A stretch of DNA of 64,000 nt from Sedimentitalea todarodis (GTDB lineage Bacteria; Pseudomonadota; Alphaproteobacteria; Rhodobacterales; Rhodobacteraceae), in NCBI RefSeq assembly GCF_032595355.1, contig NZ_JASMWN010000001.1:310001-374000 (forward strand), given 5' to 3'. Both the position numbers and the translations under genes were made by a program. Under the pieces are notes generated by a model that saw only the letters and a list, made by a program, of their open reading frames with translations, searched no databases and was not told the DNA's origin. Positions within the stretch are counted from its first letter, which is position 1. Every line of letters starts with the position of its first letter. Shown here piece by piece: positions 34,784 through 43,568 of the stretch.

Positions 34784-35133
34784 TGCGCAGCATCGCATAT
34801 GTTCTGGCCGCGCTGGCAGTCTTTGGGCTGGCCTTCTGGGCCTATCGTGAAAACTATGCGACGCAGCGTGTGCTGGGTGAAACCCGGCAGTTGCAGCGCG
34901 ATATCGGCGCGGCGCAGGTCCGGTTGAGTGTGCTGCGTGCGGAATGGGCCTATCTGAACCGTCCTAATCGGCTGCGCGAGCTGGCGGATATCAATTTCGA
35001 CCGATTGGGCCTTCTGCCTCTGCGCCCGGATCAGTTCGGTCGCGTGGACGAGGTCAGCTATCCGATGGTGGACCTGTTGCCACTGATGAATCCGATCGAC
35101 ATCTCGACGCTTGCCGTGGAGGATCCGCTATGA
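34783..35133 (+). CDS. ftsL: Cell division protein FtsL
   Basis: A 116-residue bitopic membrane protein of the divisome, forming the FtsQLB complex in the periplasm. It has a short cytoplasmic start, one transmembrane helix (IAYVLAALAVFGLAFWAY), and a periplasmic coiled coil (TRQLQRDIGAAQVRLSVLRA). The sequence is poorly conserved in general; the size, topology and position between rsmH and ftsI make the call. AGAGGAGG precedes the ATG. Its last codons overlap the ftsI start (ATGA). Confidence 0.88.
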   Translation: MRSIAYVLAALAVFGLAFWAYRENYATQRVLGETRQLQRDIGAAQVRLSVLRAEWAYLNRPNRLRELADINFDRLGLLPLRPDQFGRVDEVSYPMVDLLPLMNPIDISTLAVEDPL

Positions 35134-36914
35134 TCCGCACGCCTCTGCGCCCTCTGGCGCGCATCCTGTCGGCCCGCGCCAAGGGCGAAAACCCCGATGC
35201 CATCGAGCGCGAGAACATTCGCCGCCGGCACGAGGAGATGCGTGATCGCACCCGGGCCCGCGCCGAAGGGCGTCTGCTGGTTCTCGGCGTGTTCTTTTTC
35301 TGCGCCTTTGCCCTGGTCGGCGGGCGCATGGGCCTCTTGGCGACATCCGAAGCCACGGAACCGGTTGCCAATGGCGGCGACACCACCATCGCCACCCAGC
35401 GGGCAGATATCGTGGACCGGAAGGGCCGGATTCTGGCGACGAATTTCGAGACACACTCGCTCTACGCGCAACCGCCGTTTCTGATTGATGCAGTGTCCGC
35501 TGCCGAGGGGCTGGCCAGGATATTCCCAGATCTCGAGGCCGAGCGACTGCTCAAGGATTTTACCGGGAAACGCAAGTTTGTCTGGGTCAAGAAAAAGATC
35601 AGTCCGGAGCAGAAGCAGGCCGTGCATGATCTGGGGGATCCCGGTCTGCTGTTCGGTCCGCGCGAGATGCGCCTCTATCCCAACGGCACGCTGGCTGCGC
35701 ATATTTTGGGCGGGGCGAGCTTCGGCAAGGAAGGCGTGAACGCTGCCGAGGTCATCGGGGTTGCCGGTGTTGAAAAGGAGTTCGATGACTACCTGCGGGA
35801 TCCGGCGAATGGTGCGACACCGCTGCAGTTGTCTCTGGACCTGACGGTGCAGGCGGCGGCCGAACGGGTGCTCTACGGTGGCATGAAGCTGATGAACGCG
35901 CGTGGCGCAACCTCTGTCCTCATGGATGTGCACACCGGTGAAGTGATCTCGATTGTGTCGTTGCCGGATTTTGATCCCAACGAGCGCCCGCGCCCGCCGA
36001 CATCCGGGTTTGATCCGTCGGCAAGTCCGCTGTTCAACCGGGCGGTGCAGGGGGTGTATGAACTTGGTTCGACCTTCAAGATTTTCGCCACGGCACAGGC
36101 GCTGGACCTGGGGCTGGTCAGCCCTGAAACCATGATTGATATTCGCGGGCCGCTGCGGTGGGGCAAGTTCCGCATCTCAGATTTCCGCAACTATGGCAAA
36201 GAGTTGTCTGTCACCAAGATTATCGTGAAATCCTCCAACATCGGCACCGCGCGGCTGGCACAGCAGATCGGTGCGGCGCGTCAGAAGCAGTTCATGGGCG
36301 CGCTCGGGATGCTGTCCGCCACCCCGTTCGAAGTTGTCGAGGCCCGTGGGGCGGAACCGCTCTTGCCAAAGAACTGGTCTGAACTGAGCACGATGACCGT
36401 GTCCTACGGGCACGGCCTGTCGGTCAGCCCGATGCATCTGGCGGCGGGCTATGCGGCCATTGCCAACGGCGGTTTCTATGTCAAGCCGACGATCCTCCGT
36501 CAGGATGGCCCGCAATATGGGCCGCGCGTGTTATCCGATCGGGCGGCGGCGGCCTCGCGGCGCATGTTGCGGCAGGTGGTGACCGACGGCACGGCGAGTT
36601 TTGGCGAGGTGCCCGGCTATGGGGTCGCCGGCAAGACCGGGACCGCGGACAAACCCAAGCCACGCGGTGGCTATTACGAGGACAAGGTCATCGCCACCTT
36701 TGCGACCATGTTTCCCGTGCAGGATCCGAAATACGTTCTCATCGTGACCTTGGATGAACCGTCCGAGAACTCCGGGAGCAAACCGCGTCGCACCGCCGGG
36801 TGGACGGCGGTGCCGGTGGCGGCGGAAATGATCGGTCGGATCGCACCGCTTCTGGGCGTGCGTCCTGACGTTGAACCCGGGCAGTCGGCTGGTATAAGGC
36901 TGACCTCGAACTAG
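35130..36914 (+). CDS. ftsI: Septal peptidoglycan transpeptidase FtsI (PBP3)
   Basis: A 594-residue class B penicillin-binding protein that cross-links septal peptidoglycan together with FtsW. An N-terminal cytoplasmic part of about 50 residues precedes the membrane helix (LLVLGVFFFCAFALVGG). The PBP dimer domain follows (TQRADIVDRKGRILATN). The transpeptidase motifs are SxxK in GSTFKIF, SxN in KSSNIG, and KTGT in AGKTGTADKP. The length is normal. It overlaps ftsL by four bases, and murE begins 17 bp after its stop. Confidence 0.95.
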   Translation: MIRTPLRPLARILSARAKGENPDAIERENIRRRHEEMRDRTRARAEGRLLVLGVFFFCAFALVGGRMGLLATSEATEPVANGGDTTIATQRADIVDRKGRILATNFETHSLYAQPPFLIDAVSAAEGLARIFPDLEAERLLKDFTGKRKFVWVKKKISPEQKQAVHDLGDPGLLFGPREMRLYPNGTLAAHILGGASFGKEGVNAAEVIGVAGVEKEFDDYLRDPANGATPLQLSLDLTVQAAAERVLYGGMKLMNARGATSVLMDVHTGEVISIVSLPDFDPNERPRPPTSGFDPSASPLFNRAVQGVYELGSTFKIFATAQALDLGLVSPETMIDIRGPLRWGKFRISDFRNYGKELSVTKIIVKSSNIGTARLAQQIGAARQKQFMGALGMLSATPFEVVEARGAEPLLPKNWSELSTMTVSYGHGLSVSPMHLAAGYAAIANGGFYVKPTILRQDGPQYGPRVLSDRAAAASRRMLRQVVTDGTASFGEVPGYGVAGKTGTADKPKPRGGYYEDKVIATFATMFPVQDPKYVLIVTLDEPSENSGSKPRRTAGWTAVPVAAEMIGRIAPLLGVRPDVEPGQSAGIRLTSN

Positions 36915-36931
36915 CCTTGGGAGCAGGGCCT

Positions 36932-38425
36932 ATGAGTACAGCCGAAACACCACTGGTCAAATCACTGAGCCAACTGGCGCTGACCGCGCGCGGCGGGCAT
37001 GACCCGCAGATCACCGGCCTTGCGGTGGACAGTCGCGATGTGAAGGACGGATACCTGTTCGCCGCCTTGCCTGGCAGCCGTGTGCACGGCGGCGAGTTCA
37101 TTCAGTACGCCTTGCGCATGGGCGCTTCGGCGATTCTGACAGACGCTGAAGGCGCCGCACTGGCGGAAACCGAACTGGCCGCGTCCGATGCGGCGTTGGT
37201 GGTTACCGAAGACCCCAGACAGGCACTGGCGTTCACCGCCGCATTGTGGTTTGGGGAACAACCCAGGACCATCGTCGCCGTAACGGGCACCAACGGCAAG
37301 ACCTCGGTCGCGACGTTCGTGCGCCAGATCTGGACCGAGTTGGGACATGCCGCGATCAACCTTGGAACCACCGGGGTCGAAGGGGCATGGTCGGCACCGC
37401 TCGCCCATACCACACCCGAGCCGATCACCTTGCAGCGCACCCTGGCCGGCGCAGTGGTGCAGGGGATCACGCACGCCGCAATGGAGGCGTCGAGCCACGG
37501 GCTGGAGCAGCGCCGTCTGGACGGGGTGCATCTGACGGCGGCGGGGTTCACCAACTTCACCCAGGACCATCTGGACTATCACGACACGTTCGAAGCCTAT
37601 TTCGCGGCCAAGGCCGGACTGTTCCGTCGGGTGTTGCCGTCCGAAGGCACGGCGGTCATCAATCTGGACGATGATCGCGGCCCGGAAGTGCGCGCCATCG
37701 CCGCCGCACGCGGGCAGCAAATCCTGACCACCGGGCGCGGCCTGGGTGACATCAACCTGCTGTCGCAGCGGTTTGACTCCACCGGACAGGACATCCGGTT
37801 CACCTATCGTGACAAACCCCAGCAGATCCGGCTGAACCTGATCGGCGGCTTTCAGGCGCAAAACGTGCTTCTGGCCTGCGGGCTGGCGATTGCCTGCGGG
37901 GACGCTGCGGGCGATGTGTTCGAGGTTCTGCCACGGCTCACGACAGTCAGGGGCCGCATGCAACTTGCGGCCACCCGATCCAACGGTGCCACTATTTTCG
38001 TCGACTACGCACATACGCCCGACGCGGTTGCGACTGCACTCAAGGCCCTGCGCCCGCATGTGATGGGTCGTCTTGTCGCCATTGTAGGCGCTGGCGGTGA
38101 CCGGGACGTGACCAAGCGGCCCCTGATGGGGCAGGCGGCAGCAGAGCATGCGGATCTGGTGATCGTGACCGATGACAATCCGCGCAGCGAAGATCCTGCC
38201 CTGATCCGCAAGGCGGTTCTCGCTGGCGCACCCGAAGCAACCGAAGTCGGGGATCGGGCCGAGGCGATCCTGCGAGGGATCGATGAACTGGGTCCGGGGG
38301 ATGCCCTGCTGATCGCGGGCAAGGGCCATGAAACCGGGCAAATCGTCGGGGAAGACGTGCTGCCTTTTGATGACGTGGAACAGGCCAGTGTCGCGGTTGC
38401 GGCGCTGGATGGAGGAATTGCATGA
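36932..38425 (+). CDS. murE: UDP-MurNAc-L-Ala-D-Glu:meso-DAP ligase
   Basis: A 497-residue cytoplasmic Mur ligase adding the third stem-peptide residue. The start ATG at 36932 has a good GGGAGCAGGG region upstream; a TTG five codons earlier is less likely. The ATP-binding motif is TGTNGKTS (residues 118-125), the substrate region EASSHGL, and the later DYAHTPDAV. DNPRSEDP near residue 415 is the motif that selects meso-diaminopimelate over lysine, as expected for a Gram-negative. Its stop region overlaps murF by four bases (ATGA). Confidence 0.96.
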   Translation: MSTAETPLVKSLSQLALTARGGHDPQITGLAVDSRDVKDGYLFAALPGSRVHGGEFIQYALRMGASAILTDAEGAALAETELAASDAALVVTEDPRQALAFTAALWFGEQPRTIVAVTGTNGKTSVATFVRQIWTELGHAAINLGTTGVEGAWSAPLAHTTPEPITLQRTLAGAVVQGITHAAMEASSHGLEQRRLDGVHLTAAGFTNFTQDHLDYHDTFEAYFAAKAGLFRRVLPSEGTAVINLDDDRGPEVRAIAAARGQQILTTGRGLGDINLLSQRFDSTGQDIRFTYRDKPQQIRLNLIGGFQAQNVLLACGLAIACGDAAGDVFEVLPRLTTVRGRMQLAATRSNGATIFVDYAHTPDAVATALKALRPHVMGRLVAIVGAGGDRDVTKRPLMGQAAAEHADLVIVTDDNPRSEDPALIRKAVLAGAPEATEVGDRAEAILRGIDELGPGDALLIAGKGHETGQIVGEDVLPFDDVEQASVAVAALDGGIA

Positions 38426-39846
38426 CGCTATGGACCGCGCGAGCCGCCGCCGAGGCCACGGGCGGGCAGGCCCAGGGTGACTGGGCGGCCAGTGGAGTCT
38501 CCATCGATACGCGGACGTTGCAACCCGGCGATCTCTTTGTCGCGCTCAGGGCCGCCCGCGATGGTCACGACTTTGTTGCCCAGGCCCTGGACAAGGGGGC
38601 GGCGGCGGCGTTGGTCACCCATGTCCCGGATGGCGTCGCGCCGGACGCGCCTCTTTTGATCGTCGATGATGTGCAGCGCGGTCTTGAGCGGTTGGGTCAC
38701 GCCGGTCGCGCCCGCACCGGTGCGCGCGTGGTTGCCGTTACCGGCAGCGTCGGCAAGACTTCGACCAAGGAGATGATGGCGCAGATGCTGGCCGATCAGG
38801 GTCGCACCCATGCCAGCGTCGCCAGCTACAACAATCATTGGGGCGTGCCGCTTACCCTGGCGCGCATGCCGCGTGACACCGAATTCGCGGTGATCGAGAT
38901 CGGCATGAACCATCCCGGCGAGATCGAGCCGCTGGCCCGCATGGCGCGCCCGCATGTGGCAATGATCACGACCGTTGCCGCCGTGCATCTGGAAGCCTTC
39001 GCCGATGTCGCGGCGATCGCCACGGAAAAGGCCGCGATCCTCGACGGGCTGGAACCGGACGGCACGGCTATTCTGAACACGGATATCGAACAGGCTGATA
39101 TCTTGCGTGACAAGGCAAGGTCGGTCGGGGCGACGATTGTCGAATTCGGCACCCGTGCAAAAGACTATCACCTGCTGGATGTCACCGTGACAGGTGACAA
39201 GACCATCGCCCGTGCAACCGTGCACGGAGAACCATTGCTCTTCAAGATCGCCACCGCCGGGCAGCATTTCGCCATGAATGGCCTTGGTGCTTTGGCCGCG
39301 ACCACGGCGCTTGGCGCAGATGCTGCATTTGCGGTGCTCAGCCTTGGCAGGTGGAGCCCCTATCGAGGGCGCGGCGTGCGCGAGGTGATCCACATGGATG
39401 CCGTCGAACCCGATCATGACCTGATCCTGCTGGATGACGCCTATAACGCCAATCCCACCTCGGTGGCCGCCGCCCTTGAGGTGCTGGCAGGGACAGACAA
39501 GGGCAGGGGCCGTCGCATCGCGATATTGGGTGATATGAAGGAACTGGGCCCGCAGGGTGCTGCCATGCACGCTGCGCTGGCTGATTTGCCCGCAATGGCA
39601 CAGATCGACATGGTTCATTGCATCGGACCCCTCATGGGCAACCTGCACACCGCTTTGCCAACGGCAAAGCGCGGACAGCACGCGCAGGACAGCACAGCAC
39701 TGCTCGCGATCCTGCGCCGGGTCGTGCACGGCGGTGATGTGGTTCTGGTCAAAGGCTCGCTCAGCATGAAACTGGGCGAGATCGTTGACGCCATCCGCAA
39801 AATGGGTCATGGCGAACCGGAATTCGCGACACAAGATAATGAGTAG
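38422..39846 (+). CDS. murF: UDP-MurNAc-tripeptide:D-Ala-D-Ala ligase
   Basis: A 474-residue cytoplasmic ligase adding D-Ala-D-Ala to complete the UDP-MurNAc-pentapeptide. The N-terminal domain begins LWTARAAAEATGG; the ATPase motif is VTGSVGKTSTKEMMAQ; NNHWGVPLTL and EIGMNHPGEI follow, and the DDAYNANPTS segment marks the C-terminal domain. Size and motifs are standard. It is coupled to murE by a four-base overlap and lies 11 bp before mraY. Confidence 0.96.
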   Translation: MTLWTARAAAEATGGQAQGDWAASGVSIDTRTLQPGDLFVALRAARDGHDFVAQALDKGAAAALVTHVPDGVAPDAPLLIVDDVQRGLERLGHAGRARTGARVVAVTGSVGKTSTKEMMAQMLADQGRTHASVASYNNHWGVPLTLARMPRDTEFAVIEIGMNHPGEIEPLARMARPHVAMITTVAAVHLEAFADVAAIATEKAAILDGLEPDGTAILNTDIEQADILRDKARSVGATIVEFGTRAKDYHLLDVTVTGDKTIARATVHGEPLLFKIATAGQHFAMNGLGALAATTALGADAAFAVLSLGRWSPYRGRGVREVIHMDAVEPDHDLILLDDAYNANPTSVAAALEVLAGTDKGRGRRIAILGDMKELGPQGAAMHAALADLPAMAQIDMVHCIGPLMGNLHTALPTAKRGQHAQDSTALLAILRRVVHGGDVVLVKGSLSMKLGEIVDAIRKMGHGEPEFATQDNE

Positions 39847-39857
39847 GGGGCGCTGAC

Positions 39858-40940
39858 ATGCTCTATTGGTTGACGGCGCTTTCTGACGGAGGGGATTTTT
39901 TCAACCTCTTTCGCTACATCACGTTCCGTGCTGGTGGCGCGTTTCTGACGGCTCTGGTCTTTGGCTTTCTCTTCGGCAAACCGCTGATTGCGGTGTTGCG
40001 CAAGCGGCAGGGCAAAGGCCAGCCGATCCGGGATGACGGCCCCGAAGGCCATTTTGTCAAGGCCGGAACCCCGACCATGGGCGGGTTGCTGATCGTTGGC
40101 GCGTTGGTCACGGCTACGCTGCTCTGGGCCCGGCTGGACAACCCGTTCGTCTGGCTGGTTCTCTTCGTAACGACAAGCTTTGCGGCGATCGGATTTGCCG
40201 ATGACTATGCCAAGGTCAGCAAGCAGAACACCTCGGGCGTGCCGAGCAAGCTGCGGCTGGCGCTTGGTATTCTGATCGCAGTGATCGCCGCGTGGTGGGC
40301 GACACAGTTTCACCCCGAGAACCTGCAGGGACAACTCGCATTGCCGGTGTTCAAGGATACGCTGATCAACCTTGGTTATTTTTATGTGCCGTTTGGCGTC
40401 ATTGTCATTGTTGGTGCGGCCAATGCGGTAAACCTGACAGACGGACTCGACGGGCTTGCCATCATGCCGGTGATGATCGCGGCCTCGACCCTTGGCGTCA
40501 TTGCGTATGCGGTCGGGCGTGTCGACTTTACCGAATATCTCGATGTGCATTACGTGCCTGGCACCGGTGAAATCCTGATCTTCAGCGCGGCTCTCTTTGG
40601 CGGCGGGCTTGGCTTTTTGTGGTACAATGCGCCGCCTGCTGCCGTCTTCATGGGCGACACCGGATCCCTCGCTCTGGGCGGGGCGCTCGGGGCGATTGCG
40701 GTGGCGACCAAGCACGAACTGGTGCTGGCCATCGTCGGCGGACTGTTCGTCGTCGAGGCCCTCAGCGTGATCATTCAGGTGCTCTACTTCAAGAAAACCG
40801 GCAAACGCGTGTTCCTGATGGCGCCGATCCATCACCACTACGAGAAAAAGGGATGGGCAGAACCGACCATCGTCATCCGTTTCTGGATCATCTCGCTGAT
40901 CCTTGCGATGATCGGACTGGCGACGCTGAAGGTGCGGTAG
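39858..40940 (+). CDS. mraY: Phospho-N-acetylmuramoyl-pentapeptide-transferase
   Basis: A 360-residue polytopic inner-membrane enzyme that transfers phospho-MurNAc-pentapeptide to undecaprenyl phosphate to make lipid I. About ten hydrophobic helices are visible. The conserved cytoplasmic loops are KAGTPTMGG, the double-Asp motif FADDYAKV, NAVNLTDGLDGLA, and the GDTGSLALGG loop with the later HHHYEKKGW. The length is that of E. coli MraY. A GGGGGCG ribosome site follows the murF stop. After it comes a 574-bp stretch without a clear gene. Confidence 0.97.
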   Translation: MLYWLTALSDGGDFFNLFRYITFRAGGAFLTALVFGFLFGKPLIAVLRKRQGKGQPIRDDGPEGHFVKAGTPTMGGLLIVGALVTATLLWARLDNPFVWLVLFVTTSFAAIGFADDYAKVSKQNTSGVPSKLRLALGILIAVIAAWWATQFHPENLQGQLALPVFKDTLINLGYFYVPFGVIVIVGAANAVNLTDGLDGLAIMPVMIAASTLGVIAYAVGRVDFTEYLDVHYVPGTGEILIFSAALFGGGLGFLWYNAPPAAVFMGDTGSLALGGALGAIAVATKHELVLAIVGGLFVVEALSVIIQVLYFKKTGKRVFLMAPIHHHYEKKGWAEPTIVIRFWIISLILAMIGLATLKVR

Positions 40941-41514
40941 ATCTACATTTGCAGTCCCGGATCGAACCGAGTTGCCACGCTTTGACTGATTTTCATGCAG
41001 TCGCACAGGGCGGTTATGGGATATGACGAGGGAATGGCTACAGATTCAGTACTCTATTGGACGGCGATTGGGTCAGGGGCCACTGTGGTTTCGGCCGGTG
41101 ACTCTCGGCTTGTCGTTTTGCGGGAACGAGGTCGCGCCGGTGCCGAACTGTATGACACAATAAAAAACCGCGACGATCCGCAGAAAGAACGGGCAAAGGC
41201 CGGAGCTCGACTGGCTCAGATTGGCACAGAGCGGTGTACCGACTGCATAAGAGAACGCCGGGACGGCGGTGAAGTCGAGCAGGCACAGGAGTCACCATTT
41301 CGATGTGCCGCCTCTCAATCCAAAGTGCTCGGTCTCGTGGCCGAACCACTGGCAGCGCCGCAGTTCCCGGACAGTGAAGCCCACGAAGCGGATGCGATCG
41401 AGTTGGCGCACCGCCTCGCCCTGAATGAGAGGACGGAGCATCCGATCACAATTGCGGGCAGGACAACCCCGACCGTTTCCCGGCGATCCGTCATGACAGG
41501 CCGGGGGGTGCATC
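40941..41514 (+). other. 574-bp gap in the dcw cluster without a convincing gene
   Basis: Open frames exist on both strands (for example 40995-41525 plus and 41038-41349 minus), but none has a good ribosome site, a recognisable family or codon use like its neighbours. The minus strand near 41140-41310 encodes hydrophobic but start-less sequence. It may be a decayed gene or a long leader of dedA-murD. No strong hairpin terminator was found after mraY. Confidence 0.55.
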
Positions 41515-42090
41515 TTGTCGCTTGAAAGGCTGATACAGGATCTCGGGCTGCCGGGGATTGTTGTCGGAACCGTGGCCGAGGGCGATACCGTTGCCTTTCT
41601 TGGCGGGGTGTTGGCGCATCGCGAGATCTTGCCTTTTTTCGGTGTTGTGCTCGCGGCGGCCCTTGGTGCGATGCTGATCGACAATGTGATGTTCCTTGTC
41701 GGGCGGCATGCCGGGCACCGGGTGTTTGTTCAGAAACAGCTGTCGCGCAGGTCCGTCTCTGCCCTGCGGGCACGGATAGAAGGACATCCGGTCACGACAA
41801 TCCTCGGGTTCCGATTTATCTACGGCATGAAGACCGTCGGCGCGATCCTGATCGGTATGACTCCCGTTTCCTGGCTGCGTTTTGTGCTGCTCGATCTCGC
41901 CGCGGCACTGCTTTGGGCCTCGGTCTTTTGCGGTCTGGGCTTTGGCGTGGGCGGGACGATCCGGTCGGTTCTGGGGCATCTGGATTTGCACTTGCACCTC
42001 GGGCTTGCTGCGGCGATTTTTCTGTGCGGAGTCCTGGTGATTTGGCTGGGGCTGCGATGGCGCAGCAGGCACAAGGGAGAGCCTCGATGA
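41515..42090 (+). CDS. DedA family membrane protein
   Basis: A 191-residue inner-membrane protein of the DedA/SNARE-associated (VTT) family. The pattern GDTVAFLGGVLAHREILPFF, AALGAMLIDNVMFLVGRHAG and the FRFIYGMKTVGAILIGM segment (an FxR-type motif with conserved Arg and Gly) are typical. Members flip phospholipids or undecaprenyl phosphate and support envelope homeostasis, which suits a place among lipid-II genes. The first possible start is TTG at 41515, behind a G-rich stretch; a later start would cut the first helix. Its stop overlaps the murD start (ATGA). Confidence 0.8.
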   Translation: MSLERLIQDLGLPGIVVGTVAEGDTVAFLGGVLAHREILPFFGVVLAAALGAMLIDNVMFLVGRHAGHRVFVQKQLSRRSVSALRARIEGHPVTTILGFRFIYGMKTVGAILIGMTPVSWLRFVLLDLAAALLWASVFCGLGFGVGGTIRSVLGHLDLHLHLGLAAAIFLCGVLVIWLGLRWRSRHKGEPR

Positions 42091-43487
42091 TCCCAGTTAC
42101 GGGTATGACCGATCGACAGGTTGCGGTTCTGGGCTTGGGGCGCTCGGGTCTGAGTGCCGCGCGGGCCTTGCAGGCCGGGGGTGCGCATCCGGTCTGCTGG
42201 GACGACAACCCGGCGGCGCGGGCGACGGCCGAGGCCGAAGGCTTCTCCTGTCGCGATCTGACAGAGGGCGGGGCGTTTGACGAGGTGGCGGCGCTGATCG
42301 TCAGCCCCGGCATTCCGCATCTCTACCCGACGCCCAACCCGGTCGTGGCTGCGGCCCTGCGGGCCGGTGTGCCCGTGGACAATGACATCGGGCTGTTCTT
42401 CCGATCTTTTGCGACGGGGGACTGGGACAATTTCGATACCGCGCCGCGCGTGATCGCGGTGACCGGATCGAACGGCAAATCCACCACCGCCGCGCTGATC
42501 CATCACATCCTGACCGACGTTGGTCGCCCGGCACAATTGGCCGGCAACATCGGGCGCGGCGTGCTGGACATTGATCCGGCTATCGATGGCGAGGTGGTGG
42601 TGCTGGAACTCAGCAGCTACCAGACCGAACTGGCCCGCTCGTTGACACCCGACATCGCGGTGTTCACCAACCTTTCGCCCGATCATCTGGACCGGCATGC
42701 CGGGATCGGCGGCTATTTCGCTGCCAAGCGTCGCCTGTTTGCCGAAGGTGGACCAGATCGCGCGATTGTGGGCGTCGATGAGATCGAGGGCCAGTTTCTG
42801 GCCGGACAGCTTTCGGAAGGTGCTGCGGATGACCGGGTGATCCGGGTCTCGGTTTCGCAAAAACTGGACGGTCCGGGTTGGCAGGTGTTTGCCCGCAAGG
42901 GGTTCCTCGCTGAGTATCGCAAGGGGCGTCAGGCCGGATCCATTGATCTGCGCCAGATCACCGGGCTGCCCGGGGCGCATAATCACCAGAATGCCTGTGC
43001 GGCCTATGCCGCCTGCCGCGCCCTGGGGCTGGCGCCGCGGGTGATCGAACAGGCGCTGCGCAGCTATCCGGGCCTGCCTCATCGCAGCCAGATCATCGCG
43101 GTTGCAGAAGGCGTGACCTATGTGAACGACAGCAAGGCCACCAATGTGGACAGCGCCGCCAAGGCGCTGAGCGCGTTTTCCCGCATCCGCTGGATCTGTG
43201 GCGGGCTTGAGAAAGAGGGTGGGCTTGCGCAGTTGAACGCGGCCAGTGATGCCGTCGCCAAGGCCTATGTCATCGGACGCGAGGCGGCGAATTTTGCAAT
43301 GCAACTCGACGTGGAAACCGAAATTTGCACGACCATGGCCGAGGCCGTGGCGCGCGCGATGGCCGATGCAGAGCCGGGCGATACGGTCCTTTTGGCCCCG
43401 GCTGCCGCAAGTTTTGACCAATATGACAATTTTGAACAGCGAGGCGAGGATTTCACTGCCGAAGTCCGCGCTCGGCTGGCCGGGTAA
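42087..43487 (+). CDS. murD: UDP-MurNAc-L-Ala:D-Glu ligase
   Basis: A 466-residue cytoplasmic ligase adding D-glutamate. The start at 42087 has AGGGAGAG upstream and overlaps the dedA stop. The Rossmann N-terminal domain is seen in QVAVLGLGRSGLSAARAL; the ATPase motif is VTGSNGKSTTAALI; ELSSYQTEL and NDSKATNVDSAAKAL follow, and the end reads LLAPAAASFDQYDNFEQRGE, a family signature. It is the last plus-strand gene before the inserted opposite-strand flavoprotein. Confidence 0.96.
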   Translation: MIPVTGMTDRQVAVLGLGRSGLSAARALQAGGAHPVCWDDNPAARATAEAEGFSCRDLTEGGAFDEVAALIVSPGIPHLYPTPNPVVAAALRAGVPVDNDIGLFFRSFATGDWDNFDTAPRVIAVTGSNGKSTTAALIHHILTDVGRPAQLAGNIGRGVLDIDPAIDGEVVVLELSSYQTELARSLTPDIAVFTNLSPDHLDRHAGIGGYFAAKRRLFAEGGPDRAIVGVDEIEGQFLAGQLSEGAADDRVIRVSVSQKLDGPGWQVFARKGFLAEYRKGRQAGSIDLRQITGLPGAHNHQNACAAYAACRALGLAPRVIEQALRSYPGLPHRSQIIAVAEGVTYVNDSKATNVDSAAKALSAFSRIRWICGGLEKEGGLAQLNAASDAVAKAYVIGREAANFAMQLDVETEICTTMAEAVARAMADAEPGDTVLLAPAAASFDQYDNFEQRGEDFTAEVRARLAG

Positions 43488-43488
43488 A

Positions 43489-43560
43489 GGGGCGCTGCCC
43501 CCTCCGGTGAAAATCGCTGATTTTCACCGTTCGCCCCCGGAGTACTCCTGCAAAGATGAA
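43489..43560. repeat. Intergenic hairpin element between convergent murD and flavoprotein gene
   Basis: GGGGC-GCT-GCCCC type hairpin (43489-43501) is followed by an 11-bp perfect stem (43505-43515 and 43519-43529, loop GCT), then CGCCCCCGGAGTACTCC and CAAAGATGAAGG. The last part resembles a tail often repeated in intergenic regions of Rhodobacteraceae. It can act as a two-way terminator. The repeat-family assignment is from memory and was not checked. Confidence 0.55.
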
Positions 43561-43568
43561 GGGCGGGG

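Noticed and set aside
40995..41525. 176-codon plus-strand frame between mraY and dedA
   Set aside because: No recognisable domain, poor start context and overlap with dedA; treated as non-coding or decayed sequence.
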